From positions 6,076,001-6,140,000 of the forward strand of contig NZ_CP107918.1 of assembly GCF_036014195.1 (NCBI RefSeq): 64,000 nt of DNA, in the 5' to 3' direction. A model generated the notes under the pieces. That model saw nothing but the letters and a program-made list of their open reading frames with translations. It was not told the DNA's origin and ran no database searches. Of this stretch, positions 1-7,502 are shown piece by piece (within the stretch, counting starts at the first letter, position 1; the number at the start of each line of letters is the position of its first letter). The translations under genes and the position numbers were made by a program. Source of the DNA: Streptomyces sp. NBC_00442 (lineage in GTDB: Bacteria > Actinomycetota > Actinomycetes > Streptomycetales > Streptomycetaceae).

Positions 1-565
1 TGCCACCGGCCACGACCACGTCGGCCCGCCCCGCGCGGATCAGGTCGAGGCCCATCGCGATCGCCTCGGCGCCGGACGCACAGGCGCTGACCGGGGTGCG
101 GGCCCCGCCCTGCGCGCCGAGTTCCATGGAGACCCAGGCCGCGGGCCCGTTCGGCATGAGCATCGGCACGGCGAACGGGGAGAGCCTGCGGGCTCCGCTC
201 CGCTCGAACGTGTCGTCCTGGCCCAGCGTGGTCAGCACGCCCCCGGTGCCGGTGCCGATCACCACGGCGAGCCGCTCGGGCGCCACCTCCGGGCTGCCCG
301 CGTCCCGCCACGCCTCCCGCGAGGCGATCATCGCGAGTTGTTCACAACGATCAAGCTTGCGGGCCTCGACGCGGGCCAGCAGGGAGACCGGGTCGACGGG
401 CAGGGCGGCGGTCACCCGGACCGGCAGCCCGGCCGCCCACTCCTCCTCGATCGGCCCGGCCCCGGACGCTCCCGCCCGCATGCCATCCCAGGTGGCGGAG
501 GTGTTCGCGCCGAGCGGGGTGATCGCGCCGAGGCCGGTGACGAGTACTTCTCCAAGATCGCTCAT
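1..565 (-). CDS. Beta-ketoacyl synthase (KAS II/FabF-like), 5' part only
   Basis: The reading frame starts with ATG at 563-565 on the minus strand and runs off the left edge, so 188 codons are visible. It opens with VLVTGLGAITPLG, the usual N-terminus of condensing enzymes. The segment VSACASGAEA places the nucleophilic cysteine at about residue 162, followed by the conserved LIRAGRADVVVAGG stretch. Enzymes of this family condense an acyl-ACP with malonyl-ACP in fatty acid or polyketide synthesis; the catalytic histidines lie beyond the window. The family is clear. Whether it serves primary metabolism or a polyketide-like pathway cannot be told, because its downstream neighbours are outside the window. 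Confidence 0.9.
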   Translation of the reverse strand, partial: MSDLGEVLVTGLGAITPLGANTSATWDGMRAGASGAGPIEEEWAAGLPVRVTAALPVDPVSLLARVEARKLDRCEQLAMIASREAWRDAGSPEVAPERLAVVIGTGTGGVLTTLGQDDTFERSGARRLSPFAVPMLMPNGPAAWVSMELGAQGGARTPVSACASGAEAIAMGLDLIRAGRADVVVAGG

Positions 566-672
566 GCCTCGACCCTGCCAGCGGGAGCGGCCCGCCGGGA
601 GGGCGCGGACACAGCGATTTGTCCGGGGACTGTTGTTGGGTTCCCACAGCGACCCCGGTGTGAGGGAGGGGG

Positions 673-1884
673 CTACAGCGCCTCCGCCGACGGCTTGACC
701 ATGCCGCGTGCCGTGCGGGACTTCACGAAGGACCCGACGCCGGTCATCTCCCACTCGCCGCTGAACTGCTTGATCAGTTTGGCCATGATGACCCCCGTCT
801 GCGGCTCCGCCCCCGTCAGGTCGAACCGCACCAGCTCGGCGCCGCTCGCCGCGTCGATCAGGCGGCAGTACGCCTTGGCGACCTCGGTGAACTTCTGGCC
901 CGTGAAGGAGTTGACGGTGAAGACGAGCCCGGTGGCCTCGGCGGGGATGCGGCCCAGGTCGACCACGATCACCTCGTCGTCGCCCGCGCCCTCGCCCGTC
1001 AGGTTGTCGCCCGAGTGCTTGATGGCGCCGTCCAGGATGGAGAGCTTGCCGAAGTAGCAGGTGTCCAGATGGTTGCGCTGCGGCCCGAAGGCGATCACCG
1101 ATGCGTCCAGGTCGATGTCCTTGCCGCGGAAGGCCGGCTCCCAGCCGAGCCCCATCTTGACCTGGGTCAGCAGCGGGCGGCCGCCCTTGACCAGGGACAC
1201 CGTCTGGTTCTTCTGGAGGCTGACGCGGCCCTTGTCCAGGTTGATCTTCCCGCTGCCCGCGGGAGGCGACGGGGGAGCGGCGGGCGCGGCAGGAGCGGCC
1301 GGGGTCTGCGGCGCCGGCGCGGCGACGCGCGGGTCGGCCGGAGGGGCGGACGGCACGGGGGGCGCGGCGGCGGGCGCGGCGGGCTCTTCGACGGTGACGC
1401 CGAAGTCGGTGGCGATCCCGGCCAGGCCGTTGGCGTATCCCTGGCCCACCGCGCGGGCCTTCCACGCACCGCCGCGCAGATAGATCTCCATGACCACCAG
1501 CGCCGTCTCGCTGCCCAGTTGGGGCGGCGTGAAGGAGGCGATCACGCCGCCGTCGTCCGCGCTGCGCAGGGTGGCGGTGGGCTCGATGCCCCGGAAGGTC
1601 TGGCCCTCCGCGTCCGGACTCGCGGTCACCACGATCTTCTCGATGCCCGGCGGCACCGCCGACGTGTCCACCGTGATCGCGTCGGGCGCGGTGCCGCCGC
1701 CGGAGCGGTGGGTGACACCGGGGCCCTGCGGCTGGTTGTAGAAGATGAAGTCGTCGTCCGAGCGCACCTTGCCATCGGCGGTGAGCAGCAGGCCCGAGAC
1801 GTCGAGCCGCACGGGGGCGGTGACGTCGACCGTCACGCGGGCGGTCGGGAGCGGGAGGTTCGAGCCGGGGGTCATTGCGGTCAT
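673..1884 (-). CDS. Tandem TerD-domain protein (tellurite/stress family)
   Basis: A 403-residue cytoplasmic protein with two TerD-type domains. The first covers roughly residues 1-175 (LDVSGLLLTADGKVRSDDDF, FIFYNQPQ). A Pro/Ala-rich linker of about 45 residues follows. The second covers about 220-403 (VSLVKGG, MGLGWEP, DLDASVIAF). TerD domains bind calcium through acidic loops, and the DDDF and DxDASV signatures are present in both copies. Members are tied to tellurite resistance, stress and differentiation in Streptomyces, but the biochemical role is not settled. An alternative start lies three codons in. It sits about 110 bases upstream of the ketosynthase start in the same direction; a functional link is not evident. 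Confidence 0.88.
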   Translation of the reverse strand: MTAMTPGSNLPLPTARVTVDVTAPVRLDVSGLLLTADGKVRSDDDFIFYNQPQGPGVTHRSGGGTAPDAITVDTSAVPPGIEKIVVTASPDAEGQTFRGIEPTATLRSADDGGVIASFTPPQLGSETALVVMEIYLRGGAWKARAVGQGYANGLAGIATDFGVTVEEPAAPAAAPPVPSAPPADPRVAAPAPQTPAAPAAPAAPPSPPAGSGKINLDKGRVSLQKNQTVSLVKGGRPLLTQVKMGLGWEPAFRGKDIDLDASVIAFGPQRNHLDTCYFGKLSILDGAIKHSGDNLTGEGAGDDEVIVVDLGRIPAEATGLVFTVNSFTGQKFTEVAKAYCRLIDAASGAELVRFDLTGAEPQTGVIMAKLIKQFSGEWEMTGVGSFVKSRTARGMVKPSAEAL

Positions 1885-1952
1885 GCCCCGGAAACGAGCG
1901 GCGCCGCTTTACGGTTCCTTGAACCTCGGCCGAATGTCGTGGCCCGCGCCCG

Positions 1953-2762
1953 TCAGCGCGGCCAGATCGGCGGCTCCGTGACGAAGTGACCGCCGAGACG
2001 GGCGTGCTCGGGCCTGTCCGGGTCGAGTTCGCCCTGTGCGGCGACGAGCGCGGCCGCGTACCGCTCGGAGTCGTCCCGCGGCTCGTAACCCAGCGCCCGC
2101 GCCGACGAGAGGTCCCACCACAGGCGGGTGTTCGCGGAGGATCCGTACACCACGCTGTGCCCGACCCGCTCGGCGGTGAGCGCGGCGTGGAAGAGCCGGG
2201 CCCCGTCCTCCGGACTCAGCCAGATCGACAGCATCCGTACGGAGGCCGGCTCGGCGAAGCAGGATCCGATGCGGACCGAGACGGTCTCCAGGCCGTGCTT
2301 GTCCCAGTACAGCTGCGCGAGATCCTCACCGAACGCCTTGGACAGGCCGTAGAAGGTGTCGGGGCGGTGCGGGGTCGCGACCGGAATCAGCGGGTCGGTG
2401 CCCCGCGGGCGGGGGGTGAAGCCGACCGCATGGTTGGAGGAGGCGAACACGACCCGCCGCACGCCTTCCTCGCGCGCCGCCTCGTAGAGGTTGTACGTGC
2501 CTTCGATGTTGGCGCGAAGGATCTTGTCGAAGGACGCTTCGAGGGAGATTCCCGCGAGGTGGAGGACCGCGTCGGCCCCGCGGACGGCCCCGCGCAGCGC
2601 GTCCTTGTCCGCCAGGTCGGCGGTGATCGCATCCGGTTCGCCGGGGATCGGCGCCATGTCCAGGAGTCTGAGCCGGTATCCGTACGCCGGGAGCAGCCCG
2701 CGCATCAGGGTGCCGAGCCCGCCGGCGGCGCCGGTGAGCAGGACGGTGCGGGGTGCGGGCAT
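1953..2762 (-). CDS. udh: Uronate dehydrogenase (NAD-dependent, extended SDR fold)
   Basis: A 269-residue NAD-dependent short-chain dehydrogenase/epimerase-fold enzyme. The Rossmann motif TGAAGGLG is at about residues 10-17, the SSNH segment at 108-111, and the catalytic YGLSK (Tyr138, Lys142) is followed by RIGSCF, a signature I associate with uronate dehydrogenases rather than sugar-nucleotide epimerases. Such enzymes oxidise D-glucuronate or D-galacturonate to the aldarolactone. I chose ATG 2762 because a GGAG stands just upstream and it starts directly at the fold; a 30-residue extension to 2852 is possible but looks non-native. The gene is divergent from kdgD, which acts later in the same oxidative route. 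Two copies of CATCYGTGGAC (2821 and 2840) lie upstream and may be regulatory. Confidence 0.85.
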   Translation of the reverse strand: MPAPRTVLLTGAAGGLGTLMRGLLPAYGYRLRLLDMAPIPGEPDAITADLADKDALRGAVRGADAVLHLAGISLEASFDKILRANIEGTYNLYEAAREEGVRRVVFASSNHAVGFTPRPRGTDPLIPVATPHRPDTFYGLSKAFGEDLAQLYWDKHGLETVSVRIGSCFAEPASVRMLSIWLSPEDGARLFHAALTAERVGHSVVYGSSANTRLWWDLSSARALGYEPRDDSERYAAALVAAQGELDPDRPEHARLGGHFVTEPPIWPR

Positions 2763-2928
2763 GGGCTCTCCTCGGGGTGCGGGGCGGTCCGGAGACGCAC
2801 CGGACGGATAGCGGCTGATGCATCCGTGGACGTGATTCACATCTGTGGACACGCTAAGGAGCGCGGCCGAACCGCGTCAAGCGACGCGCGGCGGCGCCCA
2901 ATTCGCCCGTGTTCCCGGGCCGTTCGGC

Positions 2929-2994
2929 TTGACCCCCGCCCGACGGCCGGCCTAGCGTGCGTATGTTCAGAGATATGGACGACAGTCAGAACTG
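2929..2994 (+). promoter_or_regulatory. Putative kdgD promoter with IclR-like operator
   Basis: TTGACC at 2929-2934 and TAGCGT at 2953-2958 are spaced by 18 bases and look like a housekeeping promoter. Just downstream TGTTCAGA occurs at 2964-2971, the same eight bases that begin an 18-bp dyad in front of the aldehyde dehydrogenase gene (12234). A second small dyad, CAGT-caga-ACTG, is at 2983-2994. The position over the expected transcription start suits a repressor site. This is inference from sequence only. Confidence 0.45.
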
Positions 2995-3000
2995 TGCACA

Positions 3001-3056
3001 CCGGTATGCGCCGGTGCACGCCGGTGCGCGTCGGTGCGCGCCTGTGCACGACGGTC
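3001..3056. repeat. 10-bp tandem repeat array in the kdgD leader
   Basis: Five consecutive 10-bp units with consensus YCGGTGCRCG occupy 3001-3050, with partial units on each side. The array sits between the putative promoter and the kdgD start (3076), so it is likely transcribed. The period matches one helical turn. The same unit recurs at 27134-27170 inside the ectoine operon. Confidence 0.75.
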
Positions 3057-3075
3057 CTCGCCCAGGGAGCAGCCC

Positions 3076-4065
3076 GTGACCTCAGCCCCGCTCGCCGCCC
3101 GTCTCACCCGCGTCAGCGGTCCGCTGTTCTTCCCCGTGACCGCGTACGCACCGGACAGCAGCCTCGACCTCGGCGTCTTCCGCGCGCATGTGCGGCAGGG
3201 GATCGAGGCCGGCGCGGCCGCGGTGTTCGCCTGCTGCGGCACGGGGGAGTTCCACGCCCTGACCCCGCAGGAGTTCCGGGCCTGTGTCGCGGCCGCCGTC
3301 GAGGAGAGCGCGGGGCGGGTCCCCGTGGTGGCCGGCGCCGGATACGGCACCGCCCTCGCCGTGCAGTACGCCCGGCTCGCCGAGGAGGGGGGCGCCGACG
3401 GGCTGCTCGCGATGCCGCCCTACCTCGTCGTCGCCGACCAGGCCGGTCTGCTCGCCCACTACAGCGAACTGGCCGCGTCGACCCGGCTCGACGTCATCGT
3501 CTACCAGCGCGACAACGCCGTCCTCACCCCCGAGACCGCCGTCGCGCTCGCCCGCGTCGACGGCGTCATCGGCTTCAAGGACGGTCTGGGAGACCTCGAC
3601 CTGATGCAGCGCATCGTCAGCGCCGTACGGTCGGCGGGGCTCGACCCGCTCTACTTCAACGGCCTCCCCACCGCCGAACTCACCGGCCTCGCCTACCGGG
3701 GCATCGGCATCACCCTGTACTCCTCGGCCGTCTTCTGCTTCGCCCCCGACATCGCGCTGGCCTTCCACCACGCCCTCGCATCGGGCGACGACGAGCTCGC
3801 CAACCGGCTGCTCGACGGCTTCTTCGTGCCGCTCGTGGAGCTGCGCAACCAGGGCCGCGGGTACGCCGTTTCGCTGGTCAAGGCGGGGGTGCGGCTCGGC
3901 GGGCTCGACGTGGGCGAGGTCCGGCCCCCGCTGAGCGAGCCGGACGCCGACCACATCGAGCAGCTGGCCGTGCTGATCGAACGGGGCCGGGCACTGCTGC
4001 CCGCCGCCGAGCCGGGCGGGCCGGCGGAGTCCGGGGGCGCCGGGGGCGGCGGGGCGGCCGAGTGA
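3076..4065 (+). CDS. kdgD: 5-dehydro-4-deoxyglucarate dehydratase
   Basis: A 329-residue TIM-barrel enzyme of the dihydrodipicolinate synthase/N-acetylneuraminate lyase superfamily. The GTGEF phosphate/carboxylate loop is at 55-59, Tyr143 lies in IVYQRDN, and the Schiff-base Lys168 lies in VIGFKDG. The YQRDN and FKDGLGD segments are typical of 5-dehydro-4-deoxyglucarate dehydratases, which dehydrate and decarboxylate the keto-acid to 2,5-dioxovalerate (alpha-ketoglutarate semialdehyde). GTG 3076 is preferred because AGGGAGC stands at a good distance before it. It is divergent from udh and its stop overlaps the next start by four bases (GTGA), implying coupled translation with the unknown protein that follows. 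Confidence 0.9.
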   Translation: MTSAPLAARLTRVSGPLFFPVTAYAPDSSLDLGVFRAHVRQGIEAGAAAVFACCGTGEFHALTPQEFRACVAAAVEESAGRVPVVAGAGYGTALAVQYARLAEEGGADGLLAMPPYLVVADQAGLLAHYSELAASTRLDVIVYQRDNAVLTPETAVALARVDGVIGFKDGLGDLDLMQRIVSAVRSAGLDPLYFNGLPTAELTGLAYRGIGITLYSSAVFCFAPDIALAFHHALASGDDELANRLLDGFFVPLVELRNQGRGYAVSLVKAGVRLGGLDVGEVRPPLSEPDADHIEQLAVLIERGRALLPAAEPGGPAESGGAGGGGAAE

Positions 4066-5216
4066 AGGCGTCCGCGTTCCTCTATCCCTGGGACGTCGTG
4101 GGCGATCCGGACGCCCCGGCCCGCATCGCGGACCTCGGCGTCGGCCAGGTCACGCTCGCCTCCGCCTACCACTCCACCCGCGCCCTGACGCCGCGCCATC
4201 CCCGCCACCGCGTCGTCACGGCCGAGCACGCGGCCCTGCTGTACCCGCCGGACGAACCGTACTGGCGGGGCAGGGAGTTGAGGCCCCACGCCGCGGGTTC
4301 CTGGGCGCCCGGTGACGCCTTCGGCCGGGCCGCACAGGCGCTGGCGGCGGCCGGTCTGGACGTCCACTCCTGGGTGGTGCTCGCCCACAACTCCCGGCTC
4401 GGGGCCGATCACCCCGAGACCTCCGTGGTCAACGCGTACGGCGACCGCTACCCCTGGGCTCCCTGTATCGCCCAGCCCCGGGTCCGGGCCCACCTCGTCG
4501 CCCTCGCCGCGGAGGCGGCCGTCCGTCCCGGCGCCTCGGGCACCGAACTCGAATCCTGCGGCTGGTACGGACTGGCCCATCTGCACGCCCACGACAAGAT
4601 CGCGGGCGTGGCGCTCGACGGCACCGCGCAGTACCTGATGTCGCTGTGCTTCTGTTCCTCCTGTGCGCAGGGATACGCCCAGGTCGGTCTGGACATGCGT
4701 GAGTTGAAGGACCGGGTGCGGCGGGCGCTGGAGCCGGTGTGGCGGGGCGGGCCGGCCGCGGACCCGCTCGTGGAGGCGGGCGGGGAACTGCTCGCGGCGA
4801 CCCTGGCCTTCCGTACGCGCGTCGCCCGCGAGCTCCAGGAGTCGGCCGTAGCGGCGGTACGGGAGCGGGCCGGCGCGGGGTTCCAGGTGCTGCTGCACGC
4901 GGATCCGCGGCCCGATCGGTGCGGGGCCGACGCGGGGGCCGACCCGGCGCACGTCCTCGGCGTGGCGGACGGCGTCGTGGTGCCCTGCGCGGCCGGGCCG
5001 GAACTCCTGGACCCGTTCGCGGCATGCGCCGCCCCCGGCGCCGTGCTCGCGGCCAACCTGACCGTGGTGTCGGGGATGGGCGGTCGGCCCGAGGCGCTGG
5101 CGGACGACGCCGCCCGCGCCGCGGCGCACGGGGCTACTCAACTGCGCCTGTATCACGCGGGGTTGGCATCGGATACGGACCTGGAGCGGATCCGCCGGTC
5201 GGGGGCGCTGGGGTAG
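4062..5216 (+). CDS. Unknown protein coupled to kdgD, possible TIM-barrel hydrolase
   Basis: A 384-residue protein starting at a GTG that overlaps the kdgD stop. I do not recognise a named family with certainty. Visible features are an FLYPWD opening, a repeated alternation of barrel-like strands and helices, HSWVVLAHN at about 102-110, ELESCGWYG at about 162-170, and a cysteine cluster LCFCSSC (Cys196, 198, 201) that resembles the CFCxxC loop of some uncharacterised glycoside-hydrolase-like barrels. No signal peptide or membrane segment is seen, so it should be cytosolic. The tight overlap with kdgD suggests a role in uronate or oligo-uronide use, for example releasing the sugar acid, but this is inference. 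Its 3' end overlaps the convergent MFS gene by 83 bases. Confidence 0.8.
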   Translation: MKASAFLYPWDVVGDPDAPARIADLGVGQVTLASAYHSTRALTPRHPRHRVVTAEHAALLYPPDEPYWRGRELRPHAAGSWAPGDAFGRAAQALAAAGLDVHSWVVLAHNSRLGADHPETSVVNAYGDRYPWAPCIAQPRVRAHLVALAAEAAVRPGASGTELESCGWYGLAHLHAHDKIAGVALDGTAQYLMSLCFCSSCAQGYAQVGLDMRELKDRVRRALEPVWRGGPAADPLVEAGGELLAATLAFRTRVARELQESAVAAVRERAGAGFQVLLHADPRPDRCGADAGADPAHVLGVADGVVVPCAAGPELLDPFAACAAPGAVLAANLTVVSGMGGRPEALADDAARAAAHGATQLRLYHAGLASDTDLERIRRSGALG

Positions 5217-6468
5217 CCGGCTCGCGGGATGGAGCCAGGAGAAGCCACCCCGCGACCACCAGCCCCACCGCCCCCGTCACCGGCAGCATCACCCGGTGGT
5301 CCACCACCGCGACGAGCCCCGAACCCAGCGCGAGGGCCACCGCGTTCGGGGCGAACAGGAGCGTGTTCGCCGTGGCCGACACCCGCCCCACCAGATGTGC
5401 CGGGGTCTCGCGCTGCACCGATGTCAGCGACGCGATCAGCACGCACGGCAGGCCCGCCCCCACCGCGAAGGCGCAGCCGAACGCCACCGCGTCGCCGGGA
5501 ACCGCCCGCAGACAGACCGCGGACGCGAACACCCCGGCGCCCAGGGCGCCGAAGACCCGGGCCGGCAGCCGGCGCAGCAACGGCCCGGACAGCACCCCGA
5601 CGCAGACCGATCCCGCGCCCTGCACGGCGTACAGGACCCCGATGAACCCCGGCGCGTGGCCAAGACCCTTGTCGACCACCGCGTACGACGCCGAACTGAT
5701 CAGGCTCGCGAGGAACAGCGTCGCGGCGCCGGCGAGCACCAGGGGGCGCAGGACCGCTGAGCCCCACAAGTGGCGCACGCCCGCCTTCGTTTCGGCCATC
5801 AGGGCCGTGGCCGTGGCCGGCGGCTCCGCCGTCCCCCGCTTTCCCGGCCGTGCGCGCGGCTCGTCCGACCGGACCAGCGAGAAGACGCCCGCGGCCAGGA
5901 GGAAGGTGCCCGCGTCGAGGAGGGCGACCGCCGGGCCGCCGAAGCGGGCGTAGCGCCCGGCGCCGGTGAGCGGAGCGAGGAGCTTCATGCCCTCGTTGGC
6001 CGTCATCCGCAGCCCGTTGAAGTCGCCGAGCAACTCCGCGTCGAGCGTGGTGGCGACCAGGGCCGCCTCGGCCGCGTCCTGCACCACGCCGTTCACTCCG
6101 TACAGCACGAGGACGGCGAAGAGCAGCCAGATCCGTGCGGGGGCGTCGGCGGCCACGAGCAGCGGGAGCAGAGCGGTCATCGTCAGATTGGCCGCCACCA
6201 GGAGCGGGCGGCGGCGCACCCGGTCGGCGACGGTGCCGAGCACCGGGCCCGCCATCGACGGCAGCCACAGCGCGCACGCCGTGAGCGCCGCCAGACCGTC
6301 CGATCCGGTGAGCGACTTGACCCAGATCCCGGAGGTCAGCCACATCGCGGACGACCCGAAGCCCGAGACGACCACACCGGTCAGGAAGAGCGCGGCGTTC
6401 CGGTCGCGCAGGACGCGGACGACCGCCGTGCCGTGGAGATGCCTGTTCACGGCGCCCATCGTGGCCAC
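5134..6468 (-). CDS. MFS transporter (MFS_3/enterobactin-exporter type)
   Basis: A 444-residue membrane protein with about 10-12 hydrophobic helices. Between the second and third helices lies the loop GTVADRVRRRP, the conserved MFS motif A, and a basic cytosolic loop (residues about 205-225) divides the two halves. The overall pattern fits the group that includes macrolide and siderophore exporters. The substrate is not predictable. The C-terminus is rich in Pro/Gly and overlaps the 3' end of the convergent 4062-5216 gene. ATG 6468 is used; ATG 6459 is an equally good start. It has no obvious partner gene. Confidence 0.85.
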   Translation of the reverse strand: MATMGAVNRHLHGTAVVRVLRDRNAALFLTGVVVSGFGSSAMWLTSGIWVKSLTGSDGLAALTACALWLPSMAGPVLGTVADRVRRRPLLVAANLTMTALLPLLVAADAPARIWLLFAVLVLYGVNGVVQDAAEAALVATTLDAELLGDFNGLRMTANEGMKLLAPLTGAGRYARFGGPAVALLDAGTFLLAAGVFSLVRSDEPRARPGKRGTAEPPATATALMAETKAGVRHLWGSAVLRPLVLAGAATLFLASLISSASYAVVDKGLGHAPGFIGVLYAVQGAGSVCVGVLSGPLLRRLPARVFGALGAGVFASAVCLRAVPGDAVAFGCAFAVGAGLPCVLIASLTSVQRETPAHLVGRVSATANTLLFAPNAVALALGSGLVAVVDHRVMLPVTGAVGLVVAGWLLLAPSREPATPAPPTGGSAPGPYPMPTPRDTGAVE

Positions 6469-6637
6469 CGGACGGGCCCCCGCGGATCGGGCGGATTGCC
6501 TACGGGAACACGGGCCGCCTACCTATCCGAACGCCGACACCGGGCACCCGCCGTGAAACCCCGTCAAGGACACGGTGCGGCAAAGATTTCGGCATTTCCC
6601 CTGGCGGGGCGCGTGTGATGCGCGTAGACAAGCGGCC

Positions 6638-7426
6638 ATGCGCATTCTCACCAAAGCCGCGGCGACGACCGCTGCCCTCTCCCTCACCGGTGCCGCCTTC
6701 TACGGCGTTGGTGCGGCCTCGGCCGACAACGCCACCCCGAAGTCGGACCGGGAGATCCCCAACATCACCAAGGTCGAAGACAAGATCAACGCGTACTACG
6801 GCGGGACGGCCGACGCCTCCGGCGCCTACCAGGCCTCGCCCAAGAGCAACTACGCCAAGCAGGTCGCCGACATCGAGGCGCGCGCCAAGCGGCAGATCAA
6901 GCACGCCGCCGAGCACCCGGGGCGGGACGGCCGTAAGCCCGCCATCGTGCTCGACGTCGACGACACGACGCTGCTGACGTACGACTACGAGAAGAAGAAC
7001 GGCTTCGCCTACAACGCGGCCGCCTTCGACGCCTACGTACAGAGCGCCCGGTCCATCGCCGTGTTCGGCATGCCGGACCTCGTCAACTACGCGGCCAGGA
7101 ACGGCGTCACGGTCTTCTTCCTCACCGGCCGCGACGCCTCGCAGCGCACCGCGAGCGCCGTCAACCTCACCAAGGCGGGCTACGACGTGCCGGTCGACGC
7201 CGCGCACTTCTTCCTCAAGGACAAGGCCAACCCGCCGGCGTACCTGAGCTGCGCGAAGCCCTCCTGGACCTGCTCGACCGTCGACTACAAGGCGGGCACC
7301 CGCAAGCACATCGAGTCGCTCGGCTACACCATCGTCGCCAACCTCGGCGACCAGTACACCGACCTCTCGGGCGGCCACGCCGACAACACCTACAAGATCC
7401 CCAACCCGATGTACTTCCTGCCGTAA
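6638..7426 (+). CDS. Secreted HAD-family acid phosphatase (class B-like)
   Basis: A 262-residue protein with an N-terminal signal peptide (basic MRILTK, a hydrophobic stretch, and an A-S-A cleavage region near residue 29). The HAD motif I is VLDVDDTTL with nucleophile Asp106 and acid/base Asp108; motif II is FFLTGRD; motif IV is in NLGDQYTDL. These features mark acid phosphatases of the plant VSP/bacterial class B type that release phosphate outside the cell from organic esters. ATG 6638 gives the intact signal peptide; the ribosome binding site is weak. It stands alone and is followed by a strong hairpin shared with the convergent penicillin-binding protein gene. Confidence 0.9.
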   Translation: MRILTKAAATTAALSLTGAAFYGVGAASADNATPKSDREIPNITKVEDKINAYYGGTADASGAYQASPKSNYAKQVADIEARAKRQIKHAAEHPGRDGRKPAIVLDVDDTTLLTYDYEKKNGFAYNAAAFDAYVQSARSIAVFGMPDLVNYAARNGVTVFFLTGRDASQRTASAVNLTKAGYDVPVDAAHFFLKDKANPPAYLSCAKPSWTCSTVDYKAGTRKHIESLGYTIVANLGDQYTDLSGGHADNTYKIPNPMYFLP

Positions 7427-7452
7427 CCGGCGGACCGCCCCCGCACGAGCGA

Positions 7453-7493
7453 CCGGTCCGGTGCGCGCGCCGTCCGTGCGCGCACCGGACCGG
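7453..7493. terminator. Bidirectional hairpin terminator, 16-bp stem
   Basis: The arms at 7453-7468 and 7478-7493 are perfectly complementary with a nine-base loop. It lies between the convergent phosphatase and penicillin-binding protein genes. It lacks a U-run, as is common for Streptomyces terminators. Confidence 0.8.
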
Positions 7494-7502
7494 GACCGCG
7501 GG

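Noticed and set aside
1986..4061. Long plus-strand frame that precedes and joins the unknown 4062 gene (total frame 1986-5216)
   Set aside because: It runs antisense to udh and out of frame through kdgD. Only the part after GTG 4062 has protein-like composition; the rest is an open-frame artefact of high GC.
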